Shown here in pieces: positions 17,804-24,141 of a stretch of DNA of 37,565 nt. Each line of letters begins with the position of its first letter. The first letter of the stretch is position 1. The notes below the pieces were generated by a model. That model saw only the letters and a program-made list of their open reading frames with translations, searched no databases and was not told the origin of the DNA. The position numbers and the translations under genes were made by a program. Source of the DNA: Collinsella aerofaciens (lineage in GTDB: Bacteria > Actinomycetota > Coriobacteriia > Coriobacteriales > Coriobacteriaceae); assembly GCF_015555045.1 (NCBI RefSeq), contig NZ_JADNJQ010000002.1, forward strand, positions 1-37,565, read 5' to 3'.

Positions 17804-18682
17804 TTAGTGCTCAACGAACTCTTGGATTTCCGCGAGCAGGCGCTTTGCCTCCTGACGGCCCTGGATATACAGGTCCAAAAGCTTTGCCGGATCGTGCTCG
17901 ACATGGCCGACCTCGACCGGCTTTTGCGGAGCGACGACCAACGCACGGCCCTCGCGCTCATACTTCCACAGGTGCATGCGCTGGATGTTGTAACGGTCGT
18001 GGCGCGTCTCGATAGCCTCGAGCAGGTAGGGGTAGTCGGCATAACGCGCACGCGCGGCCGGCAAAAACTCGTAGGGTTTTTTCTCGTACGAGCGGTCCTG
18101 CGTGACGATGACGACCGCACGGTCGAAGCCCGCCTCCTCGAGCACATGCTCGATGGGGATCGAATCGGCTACGCCACCGTCGACGTATTTGTGCCCGTCA
18201 ATCTCGACCGGCGGCGTCACCAGCGGCAGCGAGGTCGAGGCACGCACGGCGTCGAGGTCGAGCACGGCGCTTTTGACCGGGAGGTACGTGGCGGTTCCAA
18301 AGAGCATGTCCGTCGCGACGGCGTACATCTCGATGGGGCTCGCGTCGAACGTCTCGTTGTCAAAGGGATCCAGGCGGTCCTGGACATCGTTGAAGATAAA
18401 GTCGTAGCCGACGATAGAGCCCGTGGACGCAAACGATGCGGCGCCCATGAAGCGGCTGTCGCTGCAGAAAGCCAGGTTGATGCGGTTGGCACGACCAATC
18501 TGATGCGACTTGTAGTTCACGCCGTTGAGGGCGCCGGCCGATACACCGTAGACAGCCGGAATCTCGACGCCGGCCTCCATGAGAACGTCGAGCACGCCCG
18601 CGGTAAATTGCCCGCGGAAGCTGCCGCCCTCCAAAACGAGCGCGACTTTGCCGGCGTTCTTTGCCTTATCTTCTGCAGTCAT
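17804..18682 (-). CDS. Patatin-like phospholipase family protein
   Basis: A 292-residue putative serine lipid hydrolase with a Ser-Asp dyad, similar to the RssA/YjjU-type bacterial patatins. The oxyanion loop GGSFRGQFTAG lies near residues 19-29, the nucleophile elbow GVSAG near 46-50, and the DGG motif (KYVDGGVADSIP) near 165-177. No signal peptide or membrane segment is evident, so it is probably cytoplasmic. The start at 18682 follows AGGAGGT. Upstream there is no gene for more than 800 bases, only repeats and tmRNA. Its substrate is unknown. Confidence 0.92.
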   Translation of the reverse strand: MTAEDKAKNAGKVALVLEGGSFRGQFTAGVLDVLMEAGVEIPAVYGVSAGALNGVNYKSHQIGRANRINLAFCSDSRFMGAASFASTGSIVGYDFIFNDVQDRLDPFDNETFDASPIEMYAVATDMLFGTATYLPVKSAVLDLDAVRASTSLPLVTPPVEIDGHKYVDGGVADSIPIEHVLEEAGFDRAVVIVTQDRSYEKKPYEFLPAARARYADYPYLLEAIETRHDRYNIQRMHLWKYEREGRALVVAPQKPVEVGHVEHDPAKLLDLYIQGRQEAKRLLAEIQEFVEH

Positions 18683-18801
18683 ATTGACCTCCTGCGATTG
18701 CGTTTTGGCTTTCTTCTACCCAGTTTTGGGATGGCGAGCGCGCAGGTTTTTCGAGGCGGCAGGTGAAGCGGAAAGTGTGCCCCAGTTTGAGGCGGGATTC
18801 C

Positions 18802-18967
18802 GGGACGCGCTTTCCGCTTGGACTGCCGTTGGGAAAGCGCGTCCCGTTCTGAGCGCGGATTCCGGGATGAGCTTTCCGTCAACAGCCCATCCGGAAAATG
18901 CATCCCATTCTGAGCCGATATTCTGGGATGCAGTTTCCGTTGGACGACCGTTAGGAAAGCGCGTCCC
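18802..18967. repeat. Tandem array of three similar hairpins
   Basis: Three palindromic units at 18802-18845, 18864-18906 and 18925-18967, about 61-62 bases apart. Each starts GGGA-YG, has CTTTCCG or GTTTCCG, a variable middle, and returns through GGAAA to GCRTCCC; TTCTGAGC linkers join them. The outer units share GGAAAGCGCGTCCC. They resemble REP-type palindromic repeats. No reading frame through them looks real. Confidence 0.7.
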
Positions 18968-18994
18968 ACCCTGCGCTGCCGCGACGTTTTCCTA

Positions 18995-19030
18995 ACGCCC
19001 GCGCCCTGCACAGAGTTCGATTCTCCGCGG
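18995..19030 (+). repeat. Partial copy (right end) of the T-arm-like repeat
   Basis: This 36-base block ending GAGTTCGATTCTCCGCGG is identical to the right ends of the two full 133-bp elements at 19110 and 19321. Its left part is missing, so it is a truncated copy or a separate end. Confidence 0.75.
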
Positions 19031-19109
19031 GTGGGGGGGATCCGTTGGTGCGGGGGCATAGTTGGCAGAAATGCCGTCGGCAGCACATCTGTTTTGGGCT
19101 GGGGCTTTG

Positions 19110-19242
19110 CGCGGAGAATCCGCGTATTTGCTTCGCAAATCCGCACCGGCTTCGGCCGCCTGCCGGCGTCCTCGCCCGCGGGCTAAAAACGCTTACGCGT
19201 TTTCTTTACGCCCGCGCCCTGCACAGAGTTCGATTCTCCGCG
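19110..19242 (+). repeat. T-arm-ended 133-bp repeat element, copy 1
   Basis: Bounded by inverted ends CGCGGAGAATC (19110-19120) and GATTCTCCGCG (19232-19242). The inside has small hairpins (ATTTGC-ttc-GCAAAT and AAAACGC-ttac-GCGTTTT). The right end, with GAGTTCGATTCTCCGCG, equals the T-arm of the nearby tmRNA but in the opposite orientation. The identity with copy 2 extends 13 bases further left with one mismatch. Confidence 0.85.
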
Positions 19243-19320
19243 GCAGGGGGCTTGCGTTGAAGCGAGGCATGGGCAGCCGGAGCTTAATCGGCATCGCACT
19301 CATATCTGGCTGGGGCGTTG

Positions 19321-19453
19321 CGCGGAGAATCCGCGTATTTGCTTCGCAAATCCGCACCGGCTTCGGCCGCCTGCCGGCGTCCTCGCCCGCGGGCTAAAAA
19401 CGCTTACGCGTTTTCTTTACGCCCGCGCCCTGCACAGAGTTCGATTCTCCGCG
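19321..19453 (+). repeat. T-arm-ended 133-bp repeat element, copy 2
   Basis: Identical in sequence to copy 1 over 133 bases, 211 bases downstream. Its right end lies 66 bases from the tmRNA T-arm, which itself has the matching left-end sequence (19520-19530), so copy 2 and the tmRNA end form an inverted pair around the tmRNA terminator. The intervals between copies are unique sequence. Confidence 0.85.
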
Positions 19454-19464
19454 GTATCTGTAAG

Positions 19465-19503
19465 TAATAAAAAAGCAGGTAGAGACACTTCTCTACCTGC
19501 TTG
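19465..19503 (-). terminator. Terminator of tmRNA
   Basis: AAGCAGGTAGAGA and TCTCTACCTGCTT pair perfectly around a four-base loop (19472-19501). On the minus strand TTTTTT follows, and the hairpin begins about ten bases after the mature tmRNA end. Confidence 0.92.
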
Positions 19504-19510
19504 TAACTAT

Positions 19511-19874
19511 TGGTGGAGGCGCGGAGAATCGAACTCCGGTCCACGAAAGCCCCCTGATTGGCATCTCCAAGCTCAGTCGCTGGTTTTGTCTCGGACGCTT
19601 TGCGCGCAGCGACACGCTCGCGGCGTCCTAACCGGTTCGGTCTTAGCCTGCGCCATACCGATTACGTGCGCAGGAGCATTCCCCTAACATGACGTCGCGC
19701 CGGTGTCGGGGAAATCACCGGGTTGACGCGCCGCTATAAACTAAGCAGCGAGAGCCATAGGCTCAAAAGAAGAGTTGTTGTCAATTCAATTTGACGGTAC
19801 CCCTGTTTAACGAGGCGAGGAGACCTCGGCTTGCTTCCTCTCTCAGAGCTATCGTGTCGAAACCAGTCGCCCCC
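19511..19874 (-). ncRNA. ssrA: Transfer-messenger RNA (tmRNA)
   Basis: Rescues stalled ribosomes together with SmpB by adding a degradation tag. The ends form a 7-bp acceptor stem: GGGGGCG at the 5' end (19874-19868) pairs with the bases before the 3' ACCA (19514-19511 plus upstream), with one G-U. The 5' segment GGGGGCGACTGGTTTCGAC is the conserved D-like domain, and GAGTTCGATTCTCCGCG near the 3' end is the T-arm. The tag frame (19782-19744) reads DNNSSFEPMALAA and ends TAG at 19743-19741; the ALAA ending is typical. The exact resume codon is uncertain. A possible -10, TAAGAT (19975-19970), lies about 100 bases upstream; the 19875-20110 gap holds nothing else certain. Confidence 0.96.
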
Positions 19875-20110
19875 GAATGTCGGGAAGTCTGGATGGCATT
19901 GGGCACGAGCACCCAACACCCGTCGACTTTTCAAGGAACATGCAGGGCGAGCCCCGCTTGTGGAGTGTTATCTTACCACGTTCTGAAAGCGGACAGCTGT
20001 TCTATGCACGAGCTGTGAAGACCCCAATGTGCGCCGCACTTCGCACTTTTGCTACCGATCGCGTCACGTATATTTTCGCCAAGCAAAATTGACCCGTCGA
20101 AAGGACCGTT

Positions 20111-20545
20111 ATGAATACCAAGCAGCAACTCGTCAATGCCCTCGCAGGCCTGGGTTCAACCATTACCGAAGCTATAGATGTCATCGAAGGCTTTGTCCCC
20201 TGCGGACATCCCGCCCTCACGGCATCCAACGCACTCGTCGCGCTGGACGCCGACGATGATGCAGCTCTCGCCCAGCAGCTTGAGACCGTCGAGGGCTTTA
20301 TCGACCACGTGAGCGAGAACCGCGGCGTGACCGCCTACCACGGCATCAAGGTCGAGCTCGCGGGTCCCAAAGCCGATCTACTCGCAGCACTCCGCGAGGT
20401 AGGCGCCCTTATGCAGACCGCAGGCGTCAAGAACACCCAGGTCAACGAGTGGGTCTACCGCAGTCTGGCAGCACTAAACGACTCCGACGATAAGGCTGTC
20501 GAAAAGTTCGTCGAAGCTCCTGTCATCAAGGCAGCACTTTTGTAA
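20111..20545 (+). CDS. Small acidic protein of unknown function
   Basis: I do not recognise this 144-residue protein. It is predicted mostly helical from its composition (rich in Ala, Leu, Glu, Asp, Val), acidic, with a single Cys (PCGHPAL near 31) and no signal peptide or membrane segment. AAAGGA lies seven bases before ATG, and codon use matches neighbouring genes, supporting a real gene. A possible -10 TATATT lies at 20069-20074. It stands alone between tmRNA and a convergent toxin gene and is followed by a strong hairpin. Confidence 0.75.
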   Translation: MNTKQQLVNALAGLGSTITEAIDVIEGFVPCGHPALTASNALVALDADDDAALAQQLETVEGFIDHVSENRGVTAYHGIKVELAGPKADLLAALREVGALMQTAGVKNTQVNEWVYRSLAALNDSDDKAVEKFVEAPVIKAALL

Positions 20546-20553
20546 TTAAAGGA

Positions 20554-20593
20554 TGCGTGGCCTTCCGAGCGCCGACGTTCCGAAGGCCACGCA
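20554..20593. terminator. Strong hairpin between convergent genes
   Basis: TGCGTGGCCTTC and GAAGGCCACGCA form a perfect 12-bp stem with a 16-base loop. It lies between the stops of two convergent genes (20545 and 20606) and probably ends transcripts from both sides, though a T-run is lacking on both strands. Confidence 0.65.
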
Positions 20594-20605
20594 GACAGCC
20601 AGGCG

Positions 20606-21121
20606 CTATCGGGACACCCGCCCACCACGTTCGGCCAGAGCAAGAATCGGCATCATTTGGCGCGGGGTCTTTGCTGCAAGATCGGCATGTTCGAGCAGCT
20701 TGCGATCGTTAGTCACCAAGTAATCGACCTGTGCGCGCTTGCACGCGGCGAGCACCAAGTTGTCCTCGTAATCGCGATGGAGCGCTAAGTATTTGTCGGC
20801 CAGCCAAAGGTCCGACGCATCTGCACCCACGGCCGTGGCGTTTTCGGTCATGTTCCGAACAAACGCCAACGCCGCATCGCCAATTGCACGGGCAGACGCC
20901 TCGTCGAGTGCTCCCCCGCTGGCAAGAACGCTACGCTTCAGCTCGTGTTGGACAACGTACAGTACGTCCTTAGCGATATGCACCGGGAAGAACAGCAACG
21001 CCCCCGTCTCCGTCGCCTGTCCAATAAACGCACGCGCGGCAAGCGACTCGGCATGGTCGACGCAAAACGAATCGACCCATACGTTGGCATCCACCATTAT
21101 TTTGAGGGGAGCCCCGCTCAC
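20606..21121 (-). CDS. PIN-domain toxin (VapC-like ribonuclease)
   Basis: A 171-residue PIN-domain protein, presumably the RNase toxin of a toxin-antitoxin pair. The N-terminal strand IMVDANVWVDSF gives the first acidic residue, EDNLVLAACKRAQVDYLVTNDRKLL supplies the C-terminal acidic cluster and the usual TND motif. The start is GTG at 21121, overlapping the antitoxin stop (GTGA), with AAAAGGGG eight bases upstream; the open frame continues back to 21322 but over the antitoxin gene. The overlap means translational coupling. Its RNA target is unknown. Confidence 0.88.
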   Translation of the reverse strand: MSGAPLKIMVDANVWVDSFCVDHAESLAARAFIGQATETGALLFFPVHIAKDVLYVVQHELKRSVLASGGALDEASARAIGDAALAFVRNMTENATAVGADASDLWLADKYLALHRDYEDNLVLAACKRAQVDYLVTNDRKLLEHADLAAKTPRQMMPILALAERGGRVSR

Positions 21122-21453
21122 AGGATCATCCCCTTTTGGCGATAGCGCTCGTCCATGGCTTCGGAATAGATTGTGTCCCAATCGCGATCGTCGGATACAG
21201 GCGACGCAGCGATGCCCATATCTGCATAAAGCCGGTCTGCCGCTGCCCACGACGCGGCATACGGAGTATCGCGCGCGACGGCCTGCTGCCGGTCGTCGAC
21301 GGCCGCAAGCACTTCCTCGCACTGTCCGCCACCCTGCGCGACCTTGGCCACCACCTTTTTGATGAGCTCGGGCAGTGACCCGCCCGAAAGCCGCAGTGCC
21401 TCCTCGGCACGGTTCTTGACCTGGCGATCCACGCGAACGTTCACCTGCGCCAT
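21118..21453 (-). CDS. RelB/RHH-type antitoxin
   Basis: An 111-residue antitoxin. The N-terminal MAQVNVRVDRQVKNRAEEAL matches the ribbon-helix-helix opening of RelB/DinJ-like antitoxins; the acidic C-terminal half (DDRDWDTIYSEAMDERYRQKG) would wrap the toxin. I use the ATG at 21453 by homology; an in-frame GTG at 21471 has a better ribosome binding site (AAGGGAG) and is an alternative, giving 117 residues. First gene of the pair; the promoter upstream carries three GCTAGC palindromes, as expected for an autoregulated system. Confidence 0.85.
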   Translation of the reverse strand: MAQVNVRVDRQVKNRAEEALRLSGGSLPELIKKVVAKVAQGGGQCEEVLAAVDDRQQAVARDTPYAASWAAADRLYADMGIAASPVSDDRDWDTIYSEAMDERYRQKGMIL

Positions 21454-21493
21454 GCCGCTAACAGCACCCACGTTGATCCCGCTCCCTTCAAAT

Positions 21494-21540
21494 GCTAGCA
21501 TCGCTAGCGACACTATATAGAGAAGCTAGCAAATGGTCAA
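21494..21540 (-). promoter_or_regulatory. Toxin-antitoxin promoter with three GCTAGC operators
   Basis: Minus-strand TTGACC (21535-21540), a 17-base spacer and TATAGT (21512-21517) form a strong promoter. GCTAGC palindromes lie in the spacer (21525-21530) and twice just downstream (21503-21508, 21494-21499), ideal for repression by a ribbon-helix-helix antitoxin. Confidence 0.75.
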
Positions 21541-21544
21541 ATGC

Positions 21545-21590
21545 AAAAGGCCTGCGTCCGGACGACACCGATGCCGTCTGGGCGCAGGCC
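21545..21590 (-). terminator. Terminator of the P-type ATPase operon
   Basis: On the minus strand GGCCTGCG...CGCAGGCC (21549-21590) forms an interrupted stem, with an inner CAGACG/CGTCCG section, followed by TTTT. Confidence 0.8.
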
Positions 21591-21614
21591 AGATAACGTG
21601 GGCAAACACGTCTG

Positions 21615-23690
21615 CTAGCGCAGGTAAGCCTTCGCGTTGCCCAGGCTGTAGGCAATCGTCGAGCCGTTGTGCAGCAGTGACGACGTCTGCGGAGTGATCA
21701 TGCCGGTAATACCCAATGCCAACAGCGCCGAGTTGGTGAGCATCACCTTGGAATACGAACTCGTCAGACGGTCGATAAGCCCCTGACTCATGCGGCGCAG
21801 GCGCACGATCGCGGCGAGATCCGTATCGGTCAGGATGATATCGGCGACCTCCTTGGCGATGTCGCTTCCACCGCCCATTGCCAGCCCCACGTCGGCCAAA
21901 CCGAGCGCCGGCGAATCGTTGACGCCGTCGCCCACCATGGCAACGTGGCGCCCCTCGTCCTTAATGCGCTCAACATACGCGTACTTGTCCTCGGGCAGCA
22001 GCTCGGCCTTAAACTCGTCGACACCTGCCTCGCGAGCAATGCGCTCGGCTGTGCGCTCCGAGTCGCCCGTGAGCATGACCACGTGCTTAACGCCCAACGC
22101 GTGTAAGTCGGCGATGGCCTCGCGCACGCCGGGTTTGAGCGGGTCCTCGATACCGAGCACGCCAACGACCGTGCCGTCGACCGCCAGGTACAGCGGCGAC
22201 AAGCCCTGCATCTGGGACTCGATGCGCTCCTTGATGTCGGATTCGAGCTGCGCGCTCTCGTCCTCAAACACAAAGTGTGCCGAGCCGATAATCGCGCGAC
22301 GTCCCTCGATGGACGAAGCGATGCCGTGCGCCACAATATACTCGACAGCAGCGTGACGCTCGCGGTGCTCGAGCCCGCGCTCGCGTGCCGCATTGACCAC
22401 GGCGCGTGCCACCGGATGTGGGAAATGCTCCTCCAAGCAAGCGGAAAGGCGCAGGATCTCGTCCTCACTCCAGCCATCGGTGGTGAGCACGCAAGCAAGA
22501 CGCGGCTGTGCCTCGGTCAGCGTACCGGTCTTGTCAAAGACAATGGCGTCGGCCTTGGCAAACGACTCAAAGTACTTTGCGCCCTTGACCATGACGCCCA
22601 TCTTGGCAGCATCACTCATAGCGGTCATGACGGCGACGGAACCCGTGAGCTTGAGTGCGCACGAGTAGTCGACCATCAGTGCCGCCGAGGTCTTGATGAG
22701 GCTGCGGGTGGTAAGCGCAACCAGGCCCGCGAGCAGGAAGTTCCACGGGACAATCTTGTTGGCGAGGTCTTCCATGTGCGACTGGCCCTCGGACTTGAGC
22801 GAATCGGCCGTCTGTACGAGCGAGACGATCGAGCGGAGCTTGGTCTGAGCCGTATTGGCGCGCACGCGCACCAAGATGCTGCCGTCTTCCACGACGGTTC
22901 CGGCGAACACGTCGTCGCCCGCGCTGCGCTCAACGGCAAGCGGTTCCCCGGTCAGGGTCGCCTGGTTAACCATGGCGCTCCCCTGCTCAACCACGCCATC
23001 GATGCAGATGGACATGCCGGTGCGCACGGCGACCAAATCGCCGGGCTCAAGCTCGGTGGCGGCAACGCTTACCTCGGTGTCGCCGACGACTTTTTGCGCC
23101 TTGTCGGGCACATCGAGCAGAGAGTTGATGAGCTCGTTTTCGCTCATGGCGCGGGTGTAGTCCTCGAGCAGCTCGCCCACGTTGAGCAGGAACATCGTCT
23201 GCCCCGCGGTGTCGACATCACGCTTGACGAACGAAATGCCGATGGCCGAAGCGTCGAGCACAGGAACGGTCAGGCGCGGCTGCGCCAGCTCATGAAGGGC
23301 AGCGCGCAAAAATGCCATGTAACCGGCCACGACAAACACCGCACGCAGAGGCGTCGGCAAGAACCAGCGACGTGCGTAATGGGCGCCGATAAGTGTGGCA
23401 AGATCCATGACGAGCTCGTGCTTGCGTGGCTCAAGCTGCATCACGTAACCCGTCTTTGCGTCGGCAATGGCCTGGGCATCGAGCGCACCCAAGGCGTCGA
23501 GCACGCCCGCACGACACCGCTCGTCATATTCGAGCGCCATCTGGCCAATGCGGCCGTAGACGCGCACCTTGTGCACGCCGTCGATATCGCCGCTGAGCTT
23601 AAGAAGTGCATCGAGATCGCTCTCTGGCACAGGACCCGCCAATTGAAGACGGGTCCTGCCGGGGATCTCGCTAATAATCGAGAATCTCAT
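21615..23690 (-). CDS. Heavy-metal (P1B-type) P-type ATPase
   Basis: A 691-residue membrane transporter, probably exporting a transition metal. Motifs are TLTGEPLAVE (actuator domain, near 245), DKTGTLT (phosphorylated Asp near 385), the nucleotide-binding GHG-type region, and MVGDGVNDSPAL (near 585). The metal-binding site in the sixth membrane helix reads DYSCALKL instead of the common CPC, so the metal cannot be inferred from the usual code. The first 80 residues resemble a degenerate HMA domain without CxxC. It lies 18 bases downstream of a small partner gene and is presumably co-transcribed with it. Whether it transports iron, manganese, nickel or another metal is open. Confidence 0.93.
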   Translation of the reverse strand: MRFSIISEIPGRTRLQLAGPVPESDLDALLKLSGDIDGVHKVRVYGRIGQMALEYDERCRAGVLDALGALDAQAIADAKTGYVMQLEPRKHELVMDLATLIGAHYARRWFLPTPLRAVFVVAGYMAFLRAALHELAQPRLTVPVLDASAIGISFVKRDVDTAGQTMFLLNVGELLEDYTRAMSENELINSLLDVPDKAQKVVGDTEVSVAATELEPGDLVAVRTGMSICIDGVVEQGSAMVNQATLTGEPLAVERSAGDDVFAGTVVEDGSILVRVRANTAQTKLRSIVSLVQTADSLKSEGQSHMEDLANKIVPWNFLLAGLVALTTRSLIKTSAALMVDYSCALKLTGSVAVMTAMSDAAKMGVMVKGAKYFESFAKADAIVFDKTGTLTEAQPRLACVLTTDGWSEDEILRLSACLEEHFPHPVARAVVNAARERGLEHRERHAAVEYIVAHGIASSIEGRRAIIGSAHFVFEDESAQLESDIKERIESQMQGLSPLYLAVDGTVVGVLGIEDPLKPGVREAIADLHALGVKHVVMLTGDSERTAERIAREAGVDEFKAELLPEDKYAYVERIKDEGRHVAMVGDGVNDSPALGLADVGLAMGGGSDIAKEVADIILTDTDLAAIVRLRRMSQGLIDRLTSSYSKVMLTNSALLALGITGMITPQTSSLLHNGSTIAYSLGNAKAYLR

Positions 23691-23708
23691 AGTTTGTGCC
23701 TGGGAGCG

Positions 23709-23954
23709 TTACTCGGCTGCCTCGTCAGCAGCGGCCTCGCTCTGGGTGATGTAGGCCGCCTCGGCAACCATGTCGTCGACATTAGCCTTGGCCTGCTCGA
23801 CCATGTCCTGGTAGCCGTTCTTGATGCGCATGCCGCACGCGATACCCTGCACGCAGGCATTCTTGACCGGAGCGCTGGTAAGCAGCTTGATGCCGGCCGT
23901 GCCAAGCAGAAAACCGCCACCGACAAGCAGGGTATTGAACGTCGACTTCTTCAT
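23709..23954 (-). CDS. Small DUF6110-like protein upstream of the metal ATPase
   Basis: An 81-residue protein with one N-terminal hydrophobic, Gly-rich stretch (STFNTLLVGGGFLLGTAGIK) and a basic-acidic helical tail (YQDMVEQAKANVDDMVAEA). Similar small proteins (DUF6110 family, as I recall it) accompany metal P-type ATPases in gut anaerobes, so a role in its membrane complex is likely but inferred. The ATG at 23954 follows AAAAGGGAG; the frame open to 24002 lacks a ribosome binding site. It is the first gene of the operon. Confidence 0.8.
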   Translation of the reverse strand: MKKSTFNTLLVGGGFLLGTAGIKLLTSAPVKNACVQGIACGMRIKNGYQDMVEQAKANVDDMVAEAAYITQSEAAADEAAE

Positions 23955-24041
23955 GTTGCTTCTCCCTTTTGCCGCATTGGACGCGGCACGGTGCCTCAGC
24001 ACCCGAGTAAATAAGTTTGCTCGAGCACACTTTTAGAAAAT

Positions 24042-24070
24042 AGTTTAGTTTATCTAACTATTAAGGTCAA
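24042..24070 (-). promoter_or_regulatory. Promoter of the metal ATPase operon with a metalloregulator-like site
   Basis: Minus-strand TTGACC (24065-24070), a 17-base spacer and TAAACT (24042-24047). The spacer and -10 form an AT-rich imperfect palindrome, GTTAGATAAACTAAAC, resembling binding sites of DtxR/MntR-type metal repressors. Promoter likely; regulator assignment is inference. Confidence 0.55.
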
Positions 24071-24107
24071 CAAAGGTTAACTCTTTGGAAACTATGGGGG
24101 TGAACTC

Positions 24108-24140
24108 AATGTGACAAAGGGGCTGTCCCTTTGTCACATT
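24108..24140. repeat. Perfect 14-bp hairpin after the ABC exporter operon
   Basis: AATGTGACAAAGGG (24108-24121) and CCCTTTGTCACATT (24127-24140) pair perfectly around five bases. It lies directly after the stop codon of the second ABC gene. A degenerate relative follows the sortase gene at 34408-34439. Terminator-like in position but without a T-run. Confidence 0.75.
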
Positions 24141-24141
24141 C

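Noticed and set aside
18995-19454. CRISPR array
   Set aside because: Repeats are 133 bp long, few, with inverted ends, and no cas genes are nearby.
19110-19874. Integrated prophage or island at the tmRNA 3' end
   Set aside because: The T-arm copies are inverted relative to the tmRNA rather than direct, and no integrase gene is visible.
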